Of a stretch of 25,124 bases of DNA, positions 23,322 to 25,124 are shown one piece after another. The notes below the pieces were generated by a model. The model was not told where the DNA came from. It was given only the letters and a program-made list of their open reading frames with translations, and made no database searches. The translations under genes were made by a program, and so were the position numbers. Origin of the DNA: an uncultured Anaerolineales bacterium (GTDB taxonomy: Bacteria > Chloroflexota > Anaerolineae > Anaerolineales > Villigracilaceae). Positions within the stretch are counted from its first letter, which is position 1. Each line of letters starts with the position of its first letter. Location of the stretch: assembly GCA_937928015.1 (NCBI GenBank), contig CALFXA010000055.1:1-25124 (forward strand), written 5' to 3'.

Positions 23322-23510
23322 TTAATCAAAATAAATATTCAGATCCGAACAATCGAAGCGATTTCCGCAATTGGGGCAGGTGACCTTGCAATTCTTCTCG
23401 ACCATTTCTGTGCCGCAACGATCGCAGAGGAAAATACGTTTCTTCTGGTCAGTTTGAGAGTGTGATGAAGATGGGGAATCCGATTGAGCTTTATCTTCCG
23501 ACATATTCAT
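23322..23510 (-). CDS. Small zinc-ribbon protein
   Basis: A 62-residue protein with a polar Ser/Asp-rich N-terminal tail and a C-terminal zinc ribbon. The ligand pairs are CDRC and CPNC, with extra Cys in EKNCKVTC and FDCSD. It ends DLNIYFD. The start is ATG 23510, or ATG 23504 two codons later. Either overlaps the end of the upstream gene (stop at 23491), so translation is probably coupled. Function unknown; a nucleic acid or protein-binding role is only an inference from the fold. Confidence 0.75.
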   Translation of the reverse strand: MNMSEDKAQSDSPSSSHSQTDQKKRIFLCDRCGTEMVEKNCKVTCPNCGNRFDCSDLNIYFD

Positions 23511-24186
23511 CTAATTCGCTAAGAACCAAACCGTTGGGAAGGCATAGCAGATCCAACGTATCCTGCTCCTCGATTTTGTGATAAAGCTTTCCTGGAAGGG
23601 CCACCTTTTGATGCCCCTTCCACTTTTCCACATCAAAGACCTCGCCATTCGAAGTAAGAGTCAATGCCTTTAGAACAACGATTTCGGTCCAGTACTGGTC
23701 ATTTCGTTGATAGCTTCTTTCGGTTTTGAGGTAGACCCTTGCTTTGAGCACCAGCCGATTGGGCGTTCGTTTTTGGGCGAAATACCACAATCCAAAGCCA
23801 AGGCAGCCTACAAGGAAACCTATGATGAGAAAAAGATTTCTTGCTTGTGGTGATTGTATTCTGTATCCTATGAAGAATATAGAAAACATATAGAATAAAA
23901 TGGGACCGCTACCATAATTACTTCTTCTTTTCATTTCCTTTTGACTTACTGCATGGACTCTTTTCCAATTTATCGACTTCCATTCTCCCTCAAGCGGGTC
24001 TTCTTGCTGAATGGGAATCTGTGGGGTTTCGCCCGTGCGCTTGAGCAAAATTTCCCTTACTACTTCAAAGGCTACATCTGTCCACTCCTCTCTATCATTC
24101 TGTTCGAGGATGGTTTGAAGCTCTTCCGTGGTTTTTAGTTCCATGTTGCTGGCGATCTGGTCGCGGATGGCATCTGAAATTTTCAT
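23491..24186 (-). CDS. Two-TM protein with N-terminal helical domain, unknown function
   Basis: Not recognised. In the 231-residue product, a helical domain at about 1-50 (TTEELQTILEQNDREEWTDV, AFEVVREILLKR) is followed by two membrane segments at about 95-140 (ILFYMFSIFFIGY, LFLIIGFLVGCLGFGLWYF). A basic, beta-rich C-terminal domain contains KARVYLKTERSYQRNDQYW and ends LVLSELDEYVGR. Base composition is visibly more AT-rich than in neighbouring genes, which might indicate acquisition or weak expression. GAGGG precedes ATG 24186 by about 7 nt. Overlaps the zinc-ribbon gene. Confidence 0.75.
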   Translation of the reverse strand: MKISDAIRDQIASNMELKTTEELQTILEQNDREEWTDVAFEVVREILLKRTGETPQIPIQQEDPLEGEWKSINWKRVHAVSQKEMKRRSNYGSGPILFYMFSIFFIGYRIQSPQARNLFLIIGFLVGCLGFGLWYFAQKRTPNRLVLKARVYLKTERSYQRNDQYWTEIVVLKALTLTSNGEVFDVEKWKGHQKVALPGKLYHKIEEQDTLDLLCLPNGLVLSELDEYVGR

Positions 24187-24240
24187 ATCTTATCCCTCGA
24201 TGGAAATGTCAGGACGTTGGAGTCGCTTCTCGAAACGGAA

Positions 24241-24627
24241 TCACTCATGGGTCCAGTGGATAGGGCGGAAGAGAACACGGTTGAAAGCGGAGAGTCGCTC
24301 GGGTCCCAGTCGTTCTACTTCGGCGAAGACGGTTTCCGCATCACGTTTGAGCTGACCGACGTCCACGCCTCGGCAGGAATCTGGATATGCGCGTAACCAT
24401 TTTAGGGCGCGCCCATAGACTTTGACGGCACCCACGTAATTATCCCGCGTGAGATGAAAATAAGCCACCGCGATTTGCAGGATGCCCTGATATAGACTGC
24501 GGATGGGGCCAGGTTCGTTGCGCCAGGCGGTTTCGAGTTCCTCATGGGCCTCGAAGAATTCGCCCTGGTTGAAGAGGCGGATGCCTTCGATGGCGGCGGG
24601 GTGCAGGGGGCCTTCGCAATCGGTCAT
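24241..24627 (-). CDS. DUF309 family protein
   Basis: A 128-residue helical protein with the DUF309 signature near the N-terminus: HPAAIEGIRLFNQGEFFEAHEELETAWR, then LYQGILQIAVAYFHLTRDNYVGA and a C-terminal helix. The biochemical role of the family is not established; members are small cytosolic proteins. ATG 24627 has no Shine-Dalgarno. A TATACT hexamer 6 nt upstream suggests transcription begins at the A of the start codon. Divergent from the membrane protein gene that starts 38 bp away. Confidence 0.88.
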   Translation of the reverse strand: MTDCEGPLHPAAIEGIRLFNQGEFFEAHEELETAWRNEPGPIRSLYQGILQIAVAYFHLTRDNYVGAVKVYGRALKWLRAYPDSCRGVDVGQLKRDAETVFAEVERLGPERLSAFNRVLFRPIHWTHE

Positions 24628-24633
24628 GCGCGC

Positions 24634-24657
24634 AGTATATCACGCGGGTGGTAAAAT
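24634..24657. promoter_or_regulatory. Divergent -10 boxes for two leaderless genes
   Basis: TATACT on the minus strand (24639-24634) lies 6 nt before ATG 24627. TAAAAT on the plus strand (24652-24657) lies 7 nt before ATG 24665. Neither gene has a Shine-Dalgarno, and no good -35 box is seen for either. Confidence 0.5.
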
Positions 24658-24664
24658 GCTTTCG

Positions 24665-25074
24665 ATGCGTACCTTTCTGAAATCCAGGGTGTGGATCATG
24701 ATGCTGGCCGTTGTGGGCATGTTGGCGCTGGTGGCGCTGGCGGGCGGTCTGCGGGACGTGTCCTTTCATGGCGGCGAGGCATTGGGGGTGCAGGAGGTGC
24801 AGGTCACGGGCCAGCCTGTGGCGCAATTCATCAACAGCCTCGAAGGGATGCCGTTGTGGAAGGCCCTGCTGATTTGGGCGATCCTGCTCCTGATCTTTGT
24901 GCTGTTGAGCCTGTTACTTTCGCCTGGGCTGCGCCGTCAGATGGTGATTATCTTTCTGCGGCTGTCGGCCGTGGGTTTCCTTTTGTTTTTGTTGTTCCGC
25001 TACTTCCGCGATGCCTTTTCCAATTTGCCGATCCCCGATCCCGCGGCCTCTGCCAAACAGGGTCCGCAGGGCGA
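24665..25074 (+). CDS. Membrane protein, truncated by contig end
   Basis: About 136 genuine residues. A signal anchor spans residues 8-28 (VWIMMLAVVGMLALVALAG), then comes an external segment, a membrane helix at about 65-85 (ALLIWAILLLIFVLLSLLL), a basic loop (SPGLRRQ) and a third helix at about 92-112. The layout resembles the membrane part of DUF4129-type proteins common in Chloroflexota, but the diagnostic C-terminus is missing, so this is uncertain. The apparent stop at 25094 lies in adapter sequence; the real gene continues beyond the contig. A -10-like TAAAAT lies 7 nt before ATG 24665. Confidence 0.65.
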
Positions 25075-25124
25075 AGATCGGAAGAGCGTCGTGTAGGGAA
25101 AGAGTGTAGATCTCGGTGGTCGCC
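25075..25124. other. Illumina adapter contamination at contig end
   Basis: The last 50 bases begin AGATCGGAAGAGCGTCGTGT and continue as the reverse complement of the Illumina universal adapter. They are not genomic. The last few residues of the reading frame crossing them (RKSVV) are artefactual. Confidence 0.97.

Overview
The window looks like one contig from a Chloroflexota bacterium, most likely of the class Anaerolineae. This rests on overall character rather than a marker gene: GC-rich coding, a Thr/Pro-rich lipoprotein with an NBR1-type Ig-like domain, a shikimate kinase/dehydroquinate synthase fusion, a FabL-type enoyl reductase, many ATGA gene overlaps, and dispersed repeats plus heptamer tandem repeats between and inside genes. 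The last 50 bases are Illumina adapter rather than genome, so the right edge is a true contig end.

Bases 1-5200 hold housekeeping and regulatory genes: the end of a TPR protein, ndk, an Ig-like lipoprotein, a response regulator-thpR-rsfS operon (rsfS apparently starting at CTG), a DUF1684 protein, an ECF-type sigma factor with its zinc anti-sigma factor, and a small protein with its own promoter and terminator. Bases 5200-11000 hold an apolipoprotein N-acyltransferase-like protein, divergent from a NarL-type two-component pair followed by a membrane diguanylate cyclase. A polytopic membrane protein and a SUI1/YciH factor come next.

Bases 11063-22300 (minus strand) are a nearly continuous aromatic amino-acid locus. 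In transcription order it reads: class I aminotransferase, pheA, [repeat element, promoter, leader peptide, attenuator], aroH, aroF copy 1, aroF copy 2, tyrA, aroA, aroE, [repeat element], aroC, aroKB, aroQ. These genes encode every step from erythrose-4-phosphate and PEP to chorismate and on to phenylalanine and tyrosine. The main discovery is upstream of aroH. A consensus promoter (TTGACA, 17 bp, TAGAAT) drives an almost leaderless 25-codon ORF, missed because it is short. Its product begins MNLSHRYYFAWYFYGF, with eight Tyr/Phe/Trp codons in ten. A strong intrinsic terminator follows. The segment covering the end and stop codon of the leader ORF can form 14 pairs with the terminator's 5' arm and loop. 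These are all the parts of a ribosome-mediated transcription attenuator that would sense charged aromatic tRNAs.

Bases 22377-25074 carry tRNA-Val(CAC), fabL, a small zinc-ribbon protein, a two-TM protein of unknown function, a DUF309 protein and the start of a membrane protein cut off by the contig end. Several genes (response regulator, sigma factor, histidine kinase, leader peptide, DUF309 gene and the last gene) have a -10-like hexamer about 6-10 nt before the start codon, suggesting that leaderless mRNAs are common here.
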